A stretch of DNA of 64,000 bases from Sphingomonas sp. DG1-23 (GCF_030730875.1 NZ_JAVAMA010000004.1:124001-188000); one strand, 5' to 3'; positions 1 to 9,323 are shown, counted from the stretch's first letter. Numbers and translations are program-made. Notes: a model not told the origin generated them from the sequence alone.

Positions 1-97
1 GGGCGAGAATTACATCGAGACCGTCTGGGGCCGCGGCTATGTGCTGCGCGAGCCCGAAGGCGCCGAGGGCGCCGAGCCGGTTCCGGCAGTCGCCTGA
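1..97 (+). CDS. ctrA: C-terminus of a CtrA-like response regulator (partial)
   Basis: The window opens inside this gene; only the last 31 codons are present, read from base 2. The residues ENYIETVWGRGYVLREP are the end of an OmpR-type winged-helix DNA-binding domain and match the wing and final strand of CtrA, the alphaproteobacterial cell-cycle master regulator. A short acidic, Ala/Pro-rich tail (EGAEGAEPVPAVA) follows. A strong terminator lies 27 bp after the stop. The family is clear. The CtrA assignment rests on this one segment, so another OmpR-family regulator is possible. Confidence 0.75.
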   Translation, partial: GENYIETVWGRGYVLREPEGAEGAEPVPAVA

Positions 98-123
98 CAC
101 AGTTTCAACGGGGGTAAGGAAGT

Positions 124-152
124 CGCGGTCCGCAAGGACCGCGGCTTTTTTT
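124..152 (+). terminator. Intrinsic terminator after ctrA
   Basis: A perfect 8-bp stem (CGCGGTCC / GGACCGCG, 124-131 and 136-143) with a GCAA loop is followed by GC and seven T. It is placed to end ctrA transcription and lies just before the 3' end of the convergent MFS gene. Confidence 0.9.
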
Positions 153-156
153 GGGC

Positions 157-1809
157 TCAGGACGAGCCGGTCGGGTCGGTGACCTGGTTGAGCTCGCGCG
201 GATCGGGGGCGCGCGACTGCGGCAGCGAGCTGGTCTGGCGTTCGATCCGGCGATGCACCACCGGCTCGGCGCCATCGATCCGCAGCGCGCGCAGCGCCTC
301 GCTATTGGCGTCGTCGGCATGGGTCCGGCGATGATTGTGGCGGACATAATCGAGCCAGGTGGGGACATGATAGCGCTCGATCCACAATTCGGGATCGCCG
401 AGATCGCGGAGCAGCGCCCAATGGCGCGCGCCGTCGCGGCGGCGGATGCGGCGGCGCTCGTTCATCGCGGCGAGGAAGGCGGGGACATTGGCCTCGGCGA
501 TGCGATGCTCGATGGTGATGACGATCGGTCCGCTGCGCGGCTCGACCGGCACTGCGGTCTCGGGCTCGCGCCAGCTGTCGCGCGGATCCATGTTGAGCTG
601 GCTGACCGCCGGCAGCCGCCAGAGCAAGCCGGCGGCGACGCTGAGCAGCTGCACCCCGGCCGCGGCGAGCAAGGCGGTCGCGACGCCGTGCCCTCCCGCG
701 ACCATGCCGAACACCCAGCTGCCGCCGGCCAGCCCGCCGAACGCCGCCATCTGGTAGAGCGACAGGGCACGCGCCACCACCCAGCGCGGCGACGCCATCT
801 GGACGCTGACGTTGAAGGTCGACAGCGCCACCACCCAGCCGGCGCCGCACAAAGCCAGCGCGAGCAGCGTCAGCGCCAGCCAGTCGGTCGCCGCGGTGGT
901 CGCCGCGCCGCTCGCCAGCGCGGGCGCTGCGAGCCGGACCAGCCCCTCGGTCGAGAAGCGTCGCCGCAGCCATTGGCTGCCGAGCGCGCCGGCGACCGCG
1001 CCGACCCCGAACGCGCCCAACAACAGGCCATAGGTCAGCGGCCCGCCGCGGATGATGTCGCGCGCGACCAGCGGCATCAGCGCCGGCACCGCGCTGGCGG
1101 CGAAGCCGAACAAGGCGGCGCGGATCAGCACGGTGCGGATCGGTGGCGAGAGCCGGACATAGCGGATGCCCGCCGCCATCGCGACGAGGATCCGCTCGCG
1201 CGGCAGCCGCGCCGGCGGCAGATCGGGCCGCCAGCGCGCCAGTACCGCGATCAGCCCGACATAGCTCACCGCATTGGCGAGGAACGCCGCCGCGGCGCCG
1301 GCGACCGCGACGATCGCGCCGCCGATCGCGGGGCCGAGGCTGCGCGCGACGTTGAAGCCCATGCTGTTGAGCGCGACGGCGCTGGGCAGCAGCGCGCGCG
1401 GGACCATGTCGCCGACAGACGCCTGCCAGGCCGGTCCGTTGATCGCGGTGCCGCAGCCGATCAGGAAGGTGAATGCCAGCAGCAGCCACGGCGTGAGGAT
1501 GCCGGCCCAGCTTCCCGCGGCGAGCAATGCCGAGACCAGCAGCATGAAGCACTGCGCCGCGAGCATCACCCGGCGGCGATCGAGATTGTCGGCGACCGCC
1601 CCCGCCCACAGCGAGAGCAGCATGATCGGCAGGCTGACCGACGCCTGGACCAAGGCGATCATCTGCGGCGAGCCGCTGAGGCTGGTCATCATCCACGACG
1701 CGCCGACCGACTGGATCAGCCCGCCGAAATTGGAGGCGAGACTGGCGATCCACACAGTGCGGAAGAGCGGGAGATCGAAGGGGGAGCGGGGTTCGTGGCT
1801 GACCTGCAT
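157..1809 (-). CDS. MFS_3-family exporter with C-terminal alpha/beta domain
   Basis: This 550-residue protein has about 12 membrane segments over residues 10-400, with the MFS loop motif GAVADNLDRRRV near residue 70. It belongs to the enterobactin-exporter/DUF894 (MFS_3) branch. After the last helix a soluble domain of about 130 residues begins near VITIEHRIAEANVPAFL and contains WALLRDLGDPELWIERYHV. Such an extension is usual for this branch and looks like a dimeric alpha+beta barrel. The substrate is unknown; drug or metabolite efflux is inferred from the family. It is convergent with ctrA and has no obvious operon partner. Confidence 0.85.
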   Translation of the reverse strand: MQVSHEPRSPFDLPLFRTVWIASLASNFGGLIQSVGASWMMTSLSGSPQMIALVQASVSLPIMLLSLWAGAVADNLDRRRVMLAAQCFMLLVSALLAAGSWAGILTPWLLLAFTFLIGCGTAINGPAWQASVGDMVPRALLPSAVALNSMGFNVARSLGPAIGGAIVAVAGAAAAFLANAVSYVGLIAVLARWRPDLPPARLPRERILVAMAAGIRYVRLSPPIRTVLIRAALFGFAASAVPALMPLVARDIIRGGPLTYGLLLGAFGVGAVAGALGSQWLRRRFSTEGLVRLAAPALASGAATTAATDWLALTLLALALCGAGWVVALSTFNVSVQMASPRWVVARALSLYQMAAFGGLAGGSWVFGMVAGGHGVATALLAAAGVQLLSVAAGLLWRLPAVSQLNMDPRDSWREPETAVPVEPRSGPIVITIEHRIAEANVPAFLAAMNERRRIRRRDGARHWALLRDLGDPELWIERYHVPTWLDYVRHNHRRTHADDANSEALRALRIDGAEPVVHRRIERQTSSLPQSRAPDPRELNQVTDPTGSS

Positions 1810-1948
1810 GGCGGCTCAATCCCTCAACCCTTCGGGCGATCCCGGCAAGCCCCGCGGCATCGCTCAGCAAAGCCTCACAACTTGCTCATGACGCGCTCCG
1901 GCGCGGCGCGGCATGCCGGGCCCTCGATGGCGAGATGCGGAGAACGCC

Positions 1949-2482
1949 ATGGCTGCGAATGCGAATCCCGACCGGCAAGCACCTGCGATCCCGTGGCGAG
2001 CGATCGGCTGGGGCGGCGCGGCGTCGCTGCTTGCGCTGCCGCTGATCGCGCGGGCGCCGTGGACCGGTTTCGACTTCATGGCCATGGCCGGGCTGCTCGG
2101 CAGCGTCGGACTGGGGCTCGAGCTCGTCGTCCGGAAAAGCGCCGGCATGGCGTATCGCACCGCCGCCGGAATCGCGCTTCTGGCGAGCTTCCTGCTCGTC
2201 TGGAGCAACGGCGCGGTCGGGATGATCGGATCGGAGCACGATCCGCGCAACCTGCTGTTCGCCGGCGTGCTGGCGATCGGCTTCGGCGGAGCGATGCTTG
2301 CGCGCTTCCGGGCTCGGGGCATGGCCTGGGCGATGCTGGCCACGGCAGTCGCGCAGGTGCTGGCGGGACTCAGCGGACTGACCAGCGACGTGCGCGGCAG
2401 CGGCCTCGCGACCGGCTTCGCGGCCTTGTGGCTATTGTCGGCGGCGCTGTTTCGCGAAGCGGGGCTACGGCGTGCGGAATAG
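1949..2482 (+). CDS. Small four-helix membrane protein of unknown function
   Basis: The ATG at 1949 is chosen because GGAGA sits 5 bp upstream (1939-1943); an in-frame ATG at 1913 lacks this. The product is 177 residues. A short polar N-terminus is followed by hydrophobic segments near residues 17-37, 43-58, 67-85 and 100-120, and a final one near 150. There is no recognisable catalytic motif. It is probably an inner-membrane protein. I do not recognise a family beyond conserved sphingomonad membrane protein. Confidence 0.6.
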   Translation: MAANANPDRQAPAIPWRAIGWGGAASLLALPLIARAPWTGFDFMAMAGLLGSVGLGLELVVRKSAGMAYRTAAGIALLASFLLVWSNGAVGMIGSEHDPRNLLFAGVLAIGFGGAMLARFRARGMAWAMLATAVAQVLAGLSGLTSDVRGSGLATGFAALWLLSAALFREAGLRRAE

Positions 2483-2665
2483 GATTATCCCGCCGTCGAT
2501 TGATAGGATTCGGCGCGCCCGATTGCACGGTTTTCACGGCAATCCGGCAATAAAGATACAATGTCGTGATGCTTTGTTGCGTATTTCGATAGGAAGATCG
2601 ACGGTGCAAAGAGCGGGCCGGGGCCGCGCGCAGGCAATCACTTCAAATCCTATTTTGCAAACGAA
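2483..2665. other. Intergenic region without a recognised gene
   Basis: This stretch is locally richer in A/T than its surroundings (for example around 2545-2600). I see no supported gene, repeat or operator here. It separates the membrane-protein gene from the terminator of the convergent TonB receptor. Confidence 0.4.
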
Positions 2666-2700
2666 AGCCCTCCCTTCTCCCGAACGGAGGAGGAAGGGCT
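2666..2700 (-). terminator. Intrinsic terminator of the TonB receptor gene
   Basis: AGCCCTCCCTTCTCC and GGAGGAGGAAGGGCT form a long, slightly imperfect hairpin (2666-2680 and 2686-2700). On the minus strand it is followed by TTTCGTTTG. It lies 17 bp beyond the stop of the receptor gene. Confidence 0.75.
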
Positions 2701-2716
2701 CGCGGGCGCCGTCCGA

Positions 2717-5700
2717 TCAGCGCAAGTTGAAGCGGATGCCGACGCGGAACTGGCGGCCGAGCATGTCCGAGTAAGTGGTGTTCGCGGCCATGCCGGTTTC
2801 GGGGACCAGCAGCGGCCAGCGATTGAACAGGTTCGTGACGTTGAAGAACATCTCCGCTTCCGAACTGCTGCTGACCGCGATCTTCTGGGTCAGATTGATG
2901 TCGGCATAGAAGAGCCCCGAGACGCGATTATTGTCATAGGTCGGGAATTGCGAGGTCGAGAGCGGGCAGCCGCTGGTGCATTCGATGCCGTTGGCGACAT
3001 ATTTGCCCGAGCTGACGCCGCGGCCGACCACCGTCGCCGAGAAGGTCGGCGTCTCGTAGGTCGCGCTGCCGCGGAAGATCCAGGTCGGGGTGCTGGCCTG
3101 GCCGCCATTCGCGCCGACGGTATTGACCGGCACGACTCCCGCGATGCCGGTGTCGGACAGATTCTCGATATAGCGCGTCGCGACGCCCTTGATCGTGAGC
3201 GCGTCCGCGCCGAGCGGGATGCGATAGGCCGCGTCGAAATCGATGCCGCGCACCAGCTTGCGGGCGAAGTTGAACGGCTGGCTGCGGATCAGCAGATAGG
3301 GCACGCGCGGCGGCCCCGCCTGGGTGCGGACCGGGTCTTCGGTGATCGCGGCACAATATTCCGCAATGCCTTCGTCGCAGCGATTGACGATCTCCTGGGC
3401 GCTGATCGAGTCGATCGCATCTTCGAGGTCGATGCGGAAATAATCGACCGAGGCCGTGAAGCCCGGCAGGAAGCGCGGCGAGATCACCGCGCCGATGTTC
3501 CACGAATTGGCCTTTTCCGGCCGCAGATTGGGATTGCCGGTGGTCAGGCCCGAATAGCCGAAGGTCGCCGGACCGTTCAGGCCGTCGGTGGTGTAGGCGG
3601 GGTTGCGCACCGAATCGCTGTTGGCGGTGCCGGCCTGGTAGAGCTCGTTGAGGTTGGGCGCGCGGATGTCGCGCGACCGCGTCACGCGGAAACGGATGTC
3701 CTCGATCGGCGCCCAGGTCGCACCCAGCTTCCACGTGGTGACATAGCCCGAGTTCGAATAGTCGGTCGCGCGTACCGCGCCGTTGAATTCGAGGCCGAGG
3801 CCGAGCGGAATCACCGTTTCGAGATAGGCTTCCTTGACGCTGTATTCGCCGGTGAAGGGAAGATAGTTGCCGACCGACCATGCGTTGCTGGTGGTGCCGT
3901 TCGGATTGATGACCGGCTGATATTCGGTCGGCACGCTGCCGCGGATCTTCTCCTTGCGCGCCTCGCCGCCGAAGGCGATGCTGACGTCGCCCGCCCAGGT
4001 GGCGAACGGCGTGACCGCCCAGTTGGTGCCGACGACGAATTGCTCGAGCACCTGATCGCGATAGGGATCGCCGAGCACATAATCGATCGCCGCCTGGCTG
4101 GCGACGCCCACGCCGAGGCGATTGAGCGGCACGCAGTTCGGATCGTTGTTGGTCGTGCTCGCGTCGAGGTTGATCAAGCACTGGATAGAGCCGACCGCAT
4201 AGCCGCCGGCATTGCCCGCCGGCGCGAATGCCGCGGCGGTGGCGTTGGTCATGCGCGCGAGATGCATAATGTCGCGCAGCTGTTCGCGCAGCTGCGAGCG
4301 GCCATATTGGGCATAGACGCCCCAATGCCCGGCGCGGCCGAACGCGTCGAAATTGCCGTCGGCGCCGATGACGTAGCGCTGGACCTTGCGCTCGTTGTTG
4401 ATGCCGCGGAACGGCAGGTCGGCGGCAGTGGTCGCCACGGTGACGCTGGTGATGCCGGCCAGCCGCGCCGCGCCGAGCGTCTGCAGGGCGAAGGCGTTGC
4501 AGGTCACCGGAACCGGGACGGTGGTGCAGCCGGTGGTGTTGTAGGTGATGCCGGTCGACAGGTTGGGACCCGCGTTGAAATAGACTTTCTGGCGGTTGTA
4601 CGATCCCTCGGCGAAGACCTCGACGCCGTCTGCGACTTCGTAGCTCAGCCGGCCGAACACGCCCCAGCGGTCGTCTTCGGGCATCAGGCCGATGCGGCGG
4701 CCCGAATCATTGACCTGCCACGAGCCGCCCTGGGTGAGGCTGGGCGCCGCGGAGCCGGTCGGCGAGGGGAAGGTCAGCCCGCCATAGGTGTAGTTGAGCA
4801 CCTGGCCGCCCTGGCCGAAATAGAGGCCGCGCAGCCGATTGGCGGCGCCGCCGGCCGAGCCGGTGATCAGGCCGCCGGGGGCCGAGTTCGCCGCGCCGAT
4901 CTGGCGCTGGGTGGTGATGAATTGCGGCGTGGTGCTGGTCGCGGCGACGAAGTTCGGATCCTGGATGCGCACATAGCCGGTATGGTTCCACGGGCGATCG
5001 TTCGGATTGACTTCGAAGATGCCGTCCTGATGCGCGATCTCGGCATTGAACAGGAAATGGCCGCGCCCGCCGGCGAACGACTTGCCGCCCGCGATGCTGC
5101 CCGAATAATTGAAGCCGTCGCCGGCGCTGGTGACGCCGGTATCGGCCTGGACCTTCAGCCCTTCGAACTTCTTGTTGAGCACGAAATTGACCACGCCCGA
5201 GACCGCGTCCGAGCCATAAGCCGACGACGCGCCGCCGGTGACGACCTCGACGCGATCGACCAGCGCCTGCGGGATCGTGTTGATGTCGACCCAGCCGTAG
5301 ATGGTCGAGCCGACCGAGCGGCGCCCGTCGAGCAGGATCAGCACGCGGCCTTCGCCGAGATTGCGCATGTTGAGCGCGTTGATGCCAGCCGAGCCGTTCG
5401 ACAGATTGAGGCGCGAATTGGCCGGCTTGGTCGAGCCGGCGAGCTGCGGCAGCTGATTGACGAAGTCGGCGATGTTGTTCGACGGCGACGTGTTCTGAAT
5501 GTCTTCCTGGGTCAGCACGGTCAGCGGCGTCGGGGCCTGGAAGCCGTCGCGGATGATGCGGGTGCCGGTGACGACGAGCTCGTCTTCCCTGGCTTCGGGC
5601 GCGGCCGGCGGGGTCTCCTGCACGGTCGCGGTGCCGGTGCCTTCGGTCTGGGCTGCGGCGGGCAAAGCCGTGAGCGAGGCAAGGGCCAGCGCGGCCATGC

Positions 5701-5743
5701 TGGAGAAAGTGGCAAGATCCGATTGCCGGCGTGGATTCGTCAT
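2717..5743 (-). CDS. TonB-dependent outer-membrane receptor (probable peptide import)
   Basis: The start is the ATG at 5743, preceded by a GGGGGG ribosome site and followed by a signal peptide ending near LTALPAAAQ; longer readings upstream lack such features. The mature protein of about 1008 residues starts with a linker and a TonB-box-like DELVVTGTRI. The plug domain contains NALNMRNLGEGRVLILLDGR and VEVVTGGASSAYGSDAVSGV. A beta-barrel follows, ending VGIRFNLR. It belongs to the large Xanthomonas/Caulobacter/sphingomonad receptor group. It is divergent from a secreted penicillin-acylase-family enzyme across a region with a two-palindrome operator, suggesting that the receptor takes up the product or substrate of that enzyme. 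The ligand is not determined by sequence. Confidence 0.9.
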   Translation of the reverse strand: MTNPRRQSDLATFSSMAALALASLTALPAAAQTEGTGTATVQETPPAAPEAREDELVVTGTRIIRDGFQAPTPLTVLTQEDIQNTSPSNNIADFVNQLPQLAGSTKPANSRLNLSNGSAGINALNMRNLGEGRVLILLDGRRSVGSTIYGWVDINTIPQALVDRVEVVTGGASSAYGSDAVSGVVNFVLNKKFEGLKVQADTGVTSAGDGFNYSGSIAGGKSFAGGRGHFLFNAEIAHQDGIFEVNPNDRPWNHTGYVRIQDPNFVAATSTTPQFITTQRQIGAANSAPGGLITGSAGGAANRLRGLYFGQGGQVLNYTYGGLTFPSPTGSAAPSLTQGGSWQVNDSGRRIGLMPEDDRWGVFGRLSYEVADGVEVFAEGSYNRQKVYFNAGPNLSTGITYNTTGCTTVPVPVTCNAFALQTLGAARLAGITSVTVATTAADLPFRGINNERKVQRYVIGADGNFDAFGRAGHWGVYAQYGRSQLREQLRDIMHLARMTNATAAAFAPAGNAGGYAVGSIQCLINLDASTTNNDPNCVPLNRLGVGVASQAAIDYVLGDPYRDQVLEQFVVGTNWAVTPFATWAGDVSIAFGGEARKEKIRGSVPTEYQPVINPNGTTSNAWSVGNYLPFTGEYSVKEAYLETVIPLGLGLEFNGAVRATDYSNSGYVTTWKLGATWAPIEDIRFRVTRSRDIRAPNLNELYQAGTANSDSVRNPAYTTDGLNGPATFGYSGLTTGNPNLRPEKANSWNIGAVISPRFLPGFTASVDYFRIDLEDAIDSISAQEIVNRCDEGIAEYCAAITEDPVRTQAGPPRVPYLLIRSQPFNFARKLVRGIDFDAAYRIPLGADALTIKGVATRYIENLSDTGIAGVVPVNTVGANGGQASTPTWIFRGSATYETPTFSATVVGRGVSSGKYVANGIECTSGCPLSTSQFPTYDNNRVSGLFYADINLTQKIAVSSSSEAEMFFNVTNLFNRWPLLVPETGMAANTTYSDMLGRQFRVGIRFNLR

Positions 5744-6052
5744 TTTACCCCCCTGATGGGATGAACCTTCGGGACCGGCGAACCGGCCTGCGCGAATGCC
5801 CTCCGCGGCAACGCACCGCACACTCTCTGCAGCCTCTGTGCGGGCCGCATGGGATCGTGCCGGAAGCGAAGGTGCGCCGCGGTTTCGCGCAGCGTCAACC
5901 GGCCGCGGGCTTCTATACGTTCACCACGCCATAGCCGCAGACTATGGCTGCCAGCCATAACTTCGCTCTATGGGCGGCGAAGCGCTTGCCATGCGACGCG
6001 ACGCCGCGCGGCGCTAGCTTGCCGCCACCGCCCACCGCCAGGATGATTGCCG
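5744..6052. other. Divergent intergenic region of receptor and acylase
   Basis: This 309-bp gap carries promoters for both divergent genes. The visible content is the double palindrome at 5929-5973. Short open frames here read through the receptor leader and have no support as genes. Confidence 0.6.
5929..5973. promoter_or_regulatory. Double palindromic operator, two CCATA-N9-TATGG sites
   Basis: Two identical 19-bp inverted repeats, CCATA-N9-TATGG, lie at 5929-5947 and 5955-5973, 26 bp apart centre to centre. Between them the inner half-sites form a perfect 17-bp palindrome, TATGGCTG-C-CAGCCATA (5943-5959). The array sits 80 bp before the acylase start and 186 bp before the divergent TonB receptor start. 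It is a strong candidate for cooperative binding by a dimeric regulator. Which regulator is not shown by the sequence. Confidence 0.6.
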
Positions 6053-8407
6053 ATGCTCGCCCGCCGCTCCTTCCTGCTCGGCTCGGTTGCGACCCTCGCG
6101 CTGGCGCCGGCCGCCGCCGCACGGCTGCAGCGCGCGCCCGCCGAGGCGAGGGTTCGCGGCCTCGATGCGCCGATCCATATCGTCGACGATGCGTTCGGCG
6201 TGCCGCATGTCCGCGCGGCATCGATCGCCGACGCCTTTTTCGGGCAGGGCTATGTCGTCGCGCGCGACCGGCTGTTCCAGATCGACCTGTCGCACCGGCG
6301 CGAGATGGGGCGGCTGGCGGAGGTGTTCGGCGCGGACTTCGCGAAGCACGACGCGACCGCGCGGCTGTTCCATTATCGCGGCGACCTCGATGCGGAGTTG
6401 CGCGACGTGCCGGCGCATCTGCTCGCCTGTGCGCGGGCTTATGTCGCGGGGATCAACGCGCGGATCGACGAAGTGCTGGCGGATCGCAGCTTGCTGCCGC
6501 TCGAATATGCCATTCTCGGCGTGGCGCCGCTGCATTGGGACCTGCGCGACCTCGTGCTGGCGCGCGGCGCGTCGATCGACAATGCCGATGACGAAGTTCG
6601 GCGGGCGCAGCTCGCCGCGCTCGGGTTGCTCGATCTCGATGCGATCGTCGCGCCGCTGCGGCCGAGCTGGACGATGGCGGTGCCCGAGGGGCTCGACGCG
6701 GCGGCGGTGTCGGCGGCCGATCTGGGGATGCTCCGGCTGGGCGGACTGCCGTTCGGGCCCGAGACCCCGGTCGCCGATCCCGCCGCCGGGCCGGCCGAAC
6801 GCGCCAATGCGGGCAGCAATGCCTGGACGATCGCGCCGTCGCGCAGCGCGACCGGGCGGCCGATCCTCGCCAACGATCCGCATCTCGGCATCGGCGGCTT
6901 CGGCCCGCGCCACGTCGCGCATCTGAGCGCGCCGGGGCTCGACGTGATCGGCGGCGGATCGCCGGGGCTGCCGGGGATCATGCAGGGGCATACCGACCGC
7001 TTCGCGTTCGGGCGTACCAATTTCCATATCGACCAGCTCGATCTGTTCGTGCTCGAGCTGCATCCCGACGATCCCGAACGCTACCGGCATGACGGGGAGT
7101 GGAAGCGTTTCCGCCGGGTCGAGGCGGCGATCCCGGTCAAGGGCACGGCGCCCTATGTCGTGCCGCTGCGCTATTCGGTGCAGGGGCCGGTGGTGTCGCA
7201 CGATCCGGCGCGGCGGCGGGCCACCGCGGTTTCATCGATCGGGATGCAGCCGGGCGGTCACGGATCGTTCGCGATGATCGCGATCAATCTGGCGAAGGAC
7301 TGGAAGAGCCTGCGGAAGGCGTTCGCCTTCCACCCGTCGCCGACCAATTTCCATTATGCCGATATGGACGGGAATATCGGCTGGCAGGTGATCGGCTTCG
7401 CGCCTGTGCGCAAGAAAGGCGAGGGGCTGCTGCCGGTGCCGGGCGACGGGCGCTACGACTGGACGGGGATGCGCAACTTTTCGGCGCTGCCGAGCGAATA
7501 TAACCCGGCCAAGGGCTGGTTTGCCTCGGCCAACCAGAACAATCTTCCCGCTGACTGGCCGCGCGACCGCATCCCGGCTTTCTCGTTCCGCGATCCCTAT
7601 CGCTACGCGCGGATCGCGGAGGTGTTGGCGGCGCAGCCGCGGCACGGCCTGGCGGACAGCGTCGCGCTGCATCACGATACCTTCTCGGCGCCGGCAAGCC
7701 AGCTGATCGCATTGGTGTCGGCGCGTCCGGGGCCGGCGGCGGCGATGCTGCGCGGCTGGAATGCGCGGATCGACGGGGAGAGCGGCGCGGCGGCATTGTT
7801 CGAGATGGTCTGGCGCGATCTCGGCAAAAGGATGCTCGCGGCGATCGTCCCCGCGCGGGCGAAGCATCTCGTCACCGAGATCGCGCCCTCGGTGCTGCTC
7901 GGGCTGCTCGCCACGCCCGACGCGCGGCTCGGCGCCGATCCGGCGGGCGCGCGCGACGCGATGCTCGATGCGGCATTGGCCGCGGGCTGGGGCTCGGCGC
8001 GCGAGTTGCTGGGGCCCGATCCGGCGAAGTGGCGCTGGGACAAGCTGCACCAGGTGCGGATCCAGCATCCCTTGTCGCGCATCCCGGCGATCGCCGCGGC
8101 GTTCCCGCCGATCGAGGGCCGCGGATCGGGCGGCGACGGCTATACGGTGATGGCGCGCTGGCTGGGCGCGGGGCCGGGCTGGCGGACCGGCGGCGGGGCG
8201 AGCTATCTCCAGGTGATCGACGTCGGCGCGTGGGACAATTCGCTGATGCTCAACCTGCCGGGCCAGTCGAACGACCCGCGCTCGCCGCATTATCGCGATC
8301 AGTACGAACCGTGGAGCGAAGGGCGGATGCTGCCGATGCTGTTCAGCAAGGCGGCAGTCGATGCACGCGCGGCAGGGCGGACAAGGTTGGTGCCCGAGCC
8401 AAAATAA
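6053..8407 (+). CDS. Penicillin acylase family (N-terminal nucleophile) amidohydrolase, Tat-exported
   Basis: The ATG at 6053 has AGGA 9 bp upstream; an in-frame TTG two codons earlier is less likely. The product is 784 residues. It begins with a twin-arginine signal, ARRSFLLG, and an Ala-rich cleavage region near residue 23. The N-terminal part holds the alpha-subunit pattern GVPHVRAASIADAFFGQGYV. The nucleophile is Ser255 in GSNAW, where autocleavage would create the beta chain, followed by ILANDPHLG. The family cleaves amide bonds of penicillins, acyl-homoserine lactones or acylated amino acids. Here the neighbours (TonB receptor, dipeptidases, D-glutamate genes) suggest acyl-amino-acid or peptide turnover in the periplasm. 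Lactone quorum quenching is an alternative. Confidence 0.9.
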   Translation: MLARRSFLLGSVATLALAPAAAARLQRAPAEARVRGLDAPIHIVDDAFGVPHVRAASIADAFFGQGYVVARDRLFQIDLSHRREMGRLAEVFGADFAKHDATARLFHYRGDLDAELRDVPAHLLACARAYVAGINARIDEVLADRSLLPLEYAILGVAPLHWDLRDLVLARGASIDNADDEVRRAQLAALGLLDLDAIVAPLRPSWTMAVPEGLDAAAVSAADLGMLRLGGLPFGPETPVADPAAGPAERANAGSNAWTIAPSRSATGRPILANDPHLGIGGFGPRHVAHLSAPGLDVIGGGSPGLPGIMQGHTDRFAFGRTNFHIDQLDLFVLELHPDDPERYRHDGEWKRFRRVEAAIPVKGTAPYVVPLRYSVQGPVVSHDPARRRATAVSSIGMQPGGHGSFAMIAINLAKDWKSLRKAFAFHPSPTNFHYADMDGNIGWQVIGFAPVRKKGEGLLPVPGDGRYDWTGMRNFSALPSEYNPAKGWFASANQNNLPADWPRDRIPAFSFRDPYRYARIAEVLAAQPRHGLADSVALHHDTFSAPASQLIALVSARPGPAAAMLRGWNARIDGESGAAALFEMVWRDLGKRMLAAIVPARAKHLVTEIAPSVLLGLLATPDARLGADPAGARDAMLDAALAAGWGSARELLGPDPAKWRWDKLHQVRIQHPLSRIPAIAAAFPPIEGRGSGGDGYTVMARWLGAGPGWRTGGGASYLQVIDVGAWDNSLMLNLPGQSNDPRSPHYRDQYEPWSEGRMLPMLFSKAAVDARAAGRTRLVPEPK

Positions 8408-8540
8408 TCCTTCCTCGCGAAGCGGGGGAGGGGGACCAGCGAAGCTGGTGGAGGGGGCATCTCCGTAAGCGTTCGCTCGCGGCCAGGCCCCCTCCGTCAC
8501 GCTACGCGTGCCACCTCCCCCGCTTCGCGAGGGAGGATTT
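8406..8540. repeat. Palindromic intergenic element between convergent genes
   Basis: A 135-bp element has near-perfect terminal inverted repeats of about 27 bp: CCTCGCGAAGCGGGGGAGG near the left end and CCTCCCCCGCTTCGCGAGG near the right end. It also has inner hairpins such as ACCAGCGAAGCTGGT. It fills almost the whole gap between the acylase and the convergent XRE regulator and could act as a two-way terminator. It overlaps the acylase stop codon by two bases. Confidence 0.8.
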
Positions 8541-8545
8541 TATTC

Positions 8546-9175
8546 TCACCCGTGCAGATTGAGCAGCGAATCCATCAGGCCGTCCTCGGCGCTCGAGCAG
8601 ACGCCGAGCACCACCGCCTCGTCGCAGCCTTCGCCGGTGACATAGGCATGGCCCATGTTCGAATCGATGTAGATCGATTCGCCTGCCTCGAGCGTCACCG
8701 GATCGTAGAATTCGGTATGGACGACGATGCGGCCGCTGACGATGTAGATGAATTCCTCGCCCGAATGGTGGACGAGATCGCCGAATTCCTCGACCGATTT
8801 GGCGCGAACCCGGGTGATCACCGGGATCATCCGCTTCCGGCGCAGCTCGGTGCAGAGATAATAATAATCGTAATTGGCGGTGTTCACCCGCACCGCGCGC
8901 TCGAGATCGCCGATGCTGCGCCGCGCGGTGACCGGCGGCTCGGCGACCGAATCATTCTCGGCGAACAGCTCGGACATGCGGATGTTGAGCCGCTGGCTGA
9001 GCTGGAGCAATTTGTCGTAGGTCAGGGTCAGACGGTCGTGCTCGACCTTGGACAGAGTCGAGACCGGAATGCCGCTCTTCACGCTCATCTCCTTGAGCGT
9101 CCAGCTGTTTCGGCTGCGCAGCGCACGCAGCAGCGCACCCAGCGTCGGTTGCTCGGGCTTCAGCCGCGTGGCCAT
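8546..9175 (-). CDS. XRE-family regulator with C-terminal cupin domain
   Basis: This 209-residue protein has an N-terminal helix-turn-helix (about residues 12-66, LKEMSVKSGIPVSTLSKVEH). A C-terminal cupin domain (about 120-200) contains HHSGEEFIYIVSGRIVVHTE and GESIYIDSNMGHAY. XRE-cupin regulators typically sense small metabolites and control amino-acid or polyamine catabolism. It is divergent from the serine hydrolase that opens the D-glutamate gene set, so it is the best candidate local regulator. It may control the two promoters that share TTGAC[AT]-N10-CAGGAT[AC]AT at 9189 and 12344. That link is inferred. Confidence 0.88.
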   Translation of the reverse strand: MATRLKPEQPTLGALLRALRSRNSWTLKEMSVKSGIPVSTLSKVEHDRLTLTYDKLLQLSQRLNIRMSELFAENDSVAEPPVTARRSIGDLERAVRVNTANYDYYYLCTELRRKRMIPVITRVRAKSVEEFGDLVHHSGEEFIYIVSGRIVVHTEFYDPVTLEAGESIYIDSNMGHAYVTGEGCDEAVVLGVCSSAEDGLMDSLLNLHG

Positions 9176-9188
9176 TCATTACCTCGGT

Positions 9189-9216
9189 TTGACATTTTTC
9201 CGAACAGGATCATTAT
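9189..9216 (+). promoter_or_regulatory. Predicted promoter of the serine hydrolase gene
   Basis: TTGACA (9189-9194) and CATTAT (9211-9216) are spaced by 16 bp. The spacer carries CAGGAT at 9205-9210. The same arrangement, TTGAC[AT]-N10-CAGGAT[AC]AT, recurs before the M19 gene at 12344, so both may be recognised together. Confidence 0.5.
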
Positions 9217-9323
9217 GTCTCAATCAGGCGTAACTGGTTCATTCGGGATATAGCCTAACCGCAGACGCAAACCGGCGCAATCACATGCCGGGGCGGATGC
9301 GAGCGACAGAGGGGATTAGCGCG

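Noticed and set aside
151..2553. Long open frame of 800 codons on the plus strand
   Set aside because: It runs antisense to the MFS exporter gene and across the next gene, has Arg/Gln/Asp-rich composition typical of GC-rich antisense frames, and shows no domain.
2948..5764. Open frame of 938 codons opposite the first TonB receptor
   Set aside because: Antisense shadow caused by high GC at third positions; the receptor on the other strand has clear domains and a signal peptide.
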